From assembly GCA_043813445.1 (NCBI GenBank), contig JBDRLD010000040.1:1-12994 (forward strand): a DNA stretch of 12,994 nucleotides, given 5' to 3'. The notes under the pieces are model-generated. The model was not told the origin of the DNA, ran no database searches, and saw nothing but the letters and a program-made list of their open reading frames with translations. Source of the DNA: JBDRLD01 sp043813445 (GTDB taxonomy: Bacteria; Patescibacteriota; Patescibacteriia; JACPHY01). Position 1 is the first letter of the stretch; every line of letters starts with the position of its first letter. Shown in pieces: positions 12,292 to 12,994 of the stretch. The translations under genes were made by a program, and so were the position numbers.

Positions 12292-12349
12292 TAGAACGTA
12301 GGCGGCTCGGACAGAGCATTCAGTGGCTCTGGTGAGTCCGCACGTTCTA
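12292..12349. repeat. Imperfect 58-bp inverted repeat between convergent genes
   Basis: Four nested paired segments are visible: TAGAACGT/ACGTTCTA (12292-12299 with 12342-12349), CGGCTC/GAG-CCG (12303-12308 with 12334-12340, one bulge) and CAGAGC/GCTCTG (12312-12317 with 12326-12331), around an 8-nt ATTCAGTG loop. Both transcripts could fold here. It lies 30 nt beyond the end of the minus-strand gene at 12380 and could stabilise or end that message. No T run is present. Confidence 0.6.
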
Positions 12350-12379
12350 CCAACGTCTAATCCGATGCGCTTTTGTATC

Positions 12380-12655
12380 TTACGCTATAACGCCATCCGA
12401 CAAGAGCCGTCTAATGCGGCCGATGACCGCAACCCGTTCGTGCACTGGCGGGAGCGACTTGGCTCGCTTCCAACGCGACGCGAGTACGGCTTTGCCGTTG
12501 TCGAATCCGCAGATGACCTGCATTGGCACCCCGAACCGCTCATTTGCTACCGCGACGACATTCGCGAAAGCTCTGGCTCTGTCCGTGGAAACCGCATCGA
12601 GCTGCTCGAGGAACTCGCGAACGTGATCCTCTTTGCTCCCGCTCTTCTTGCCCAA
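12380..12655 (-). CDS. Small basic protein of unknown function, about 91 aa, downstream of era
   Basis: I do not recognise the family. The TTG start at 12655 is preferred because a full AAGGAGGT ribosome site lies directly upstream (spacing short, 3-4 nt) and a strong promoter at 12707-12735 points at it; an in-frame GTG at 12685 would add ten residues. The protein is basic, with a charged N-terminus (KEDHVREFLEQLD, about 8-20), a likely helix with DRARAFANVVAVANERFG, and a C-terminal VHERVAVIGRIRRLLSDG. No membrane helix or cysteine pair is seen (one Cys in VICGF). A 124-codon frame on the opposite strand overlaps it, but that one has no promoter or ribosome site. It is transcribed in the same direction as era. 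The existence of the protein is likely, not certain; a regulatory RNA at this spot is the alternative. Confidence 0.6.
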   Translation of the reverse strand: MGKKSGSKEDHVREFLEQLDAVSTDRARAFANVVAVANERFGVPMQVICGFDNGKAVLASRWKRAKSLPPVHERVAVIGRIRRLLSDGVIA

Positions 12656-12706
12656 GGAACCTCCTTCTTTGTGTCTACTACTCACACGCTCTCATAGCGC
12701 ATCGAC

Positions 12707-12735
12707 ATAGTATCAAAGCGCACCAAATCCGTCAA
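12707..12735 (-). promoter_or_regulatory. Promoter overlapping the era stop codon
   Basis: On the minus strand, TTGACG (12735-12730), a 17-nt spacer and TACTAT (12712-12707) form a strong housekeeping-type promoter. The -35 contains the TGA stop of era. Predicted start is about 12700, giving a leader of about 45 nt to the AAGGAGGT-TTG start at 12655. Confidence 0.65.
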
Positions 12736-12994
12736 GAGGCGTTCGCAATACGGTCTACCCATCGCGAATCAGTCTCAACGTGTAAATCTAAGTAGACACG
12801 AGTCTGCAGAGCCGCTTCCAGCTCTTTTCGTGCCATCTGTCCAATCTGTTTCACTCGTTTACCGGCGGATCCAATAAGCATCCGACGGTAGCGATCGTGT
12901 GTGGTAAGAATGCGCGCCTCGATCGCAATCATTCCATTATCACGTTCCGTGATATCCTCAACAACCACAGTGGAGGTGTAGGGGATCTCTTCAG
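12732..12994 (-). CDS. era: GTPase Era, C-terminal KH domain (5' part outside window)
   Basis: Era binds the 3' end of 16S rRNA and helps assemble the small ribosomal subunit. Only the last 87 residues or so are present; the frame is open to the right edge. The segment begins with EEIPYTSTVVVEDI, the hallmark linker into the Era KH domain (EIPY-S-V-V), followed by IEARILTTHDRYRRMLIGSA and GKRVKQIGQMARKELEAAL, the type II KH core with its GxxGK loop (GSAGK), then VYLDLHVETDSRWV near the end. The G domain lies beyond the window. It ends with TGA within the -35 of the promoter for the downstream small gene, so that gene can be expressed independently. Confidence 0.92.
   Translation of the reverse strand, partial: EEIPYTSTVVVEDITERDNGMIAIEARILTTHDRYRRMLIGSAGKRVKQIGQMARKELEAALQTRVYLDLHVETDSRWVDRIANAS

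Noticed and set aside
12323..12697. 124-codon plus-strand frame
   Set aside because: It begins inside the inverted repeat, has no ribosome site and lies opposite a minus-strand frame that has a strong promoter and AAGGAGGT.

Overview
The window reads as chromosomal DNA from a member of the Candidate Phyla Radiation (Patescibacteria), probably Parcubacteria-like. This is inferred from gene content, not from any marker RNA. The signs are a short YidC without an N-terminal extension, separate SecD and SecF proteins with unusual SecD insertions, a membrane protein paired with a VirD4/TraG-like ATPase, a minimal SPFH protein, and several very short intergenic repeats. TGA is used as a stop codon (for example at the ends of secF and era), so the glycine-TGA code of some Patescibacteria is not used here.

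Left part (1-4107): a plus-strand protein-export cluster. It holds the 3' end of secA, a small PPC/DUF296 protein, secD and secF, and closes with a strong intrinsic terminator. SecD is the most unusual gene of the window. Its extracytoplasmic P1 region carries a parvulin-type prolyl isomerase module whose first beta strand lies after the rest of the domain (an apparent circular permutation with all expected active-site residues present). It also carries an EF-hand-like calcium loop.

Middle part (4087-7876): an extended -10 promoter overlapping the secF terminator drives a membrane-anchored protein of unknown function and a soluble VirD4/TraG-like ATPase. The ATPase has a long disordered tail holding a four-cysteine zinc ribbon. 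Its stop codon lies in the loop of its own terminator.

Right part (7964-12994): a superfamily 2 helicase with a C-terminal OB fold is on the minus strand, divergent from yidC. A near-consensus promoter inside the end of yidC starts a leader of about 180 nt, with two short-period repeat arrays and a possible 12-codon reading frame, ahead of a truncated SPFH protein. An alpha/beta hydrolase follows as its own unit. The minus strand then carries a small unknown protein with its own strong promoter, and the 3' end of era, which runs off the window.

The window therefore concentrates envelope-protein biogenesis (SecA, SecDF, YidC, SPFH) and a possible DNA or protein translocation motor. No tRNA, rRNA, CRISPR array or insertion sequence was seen.
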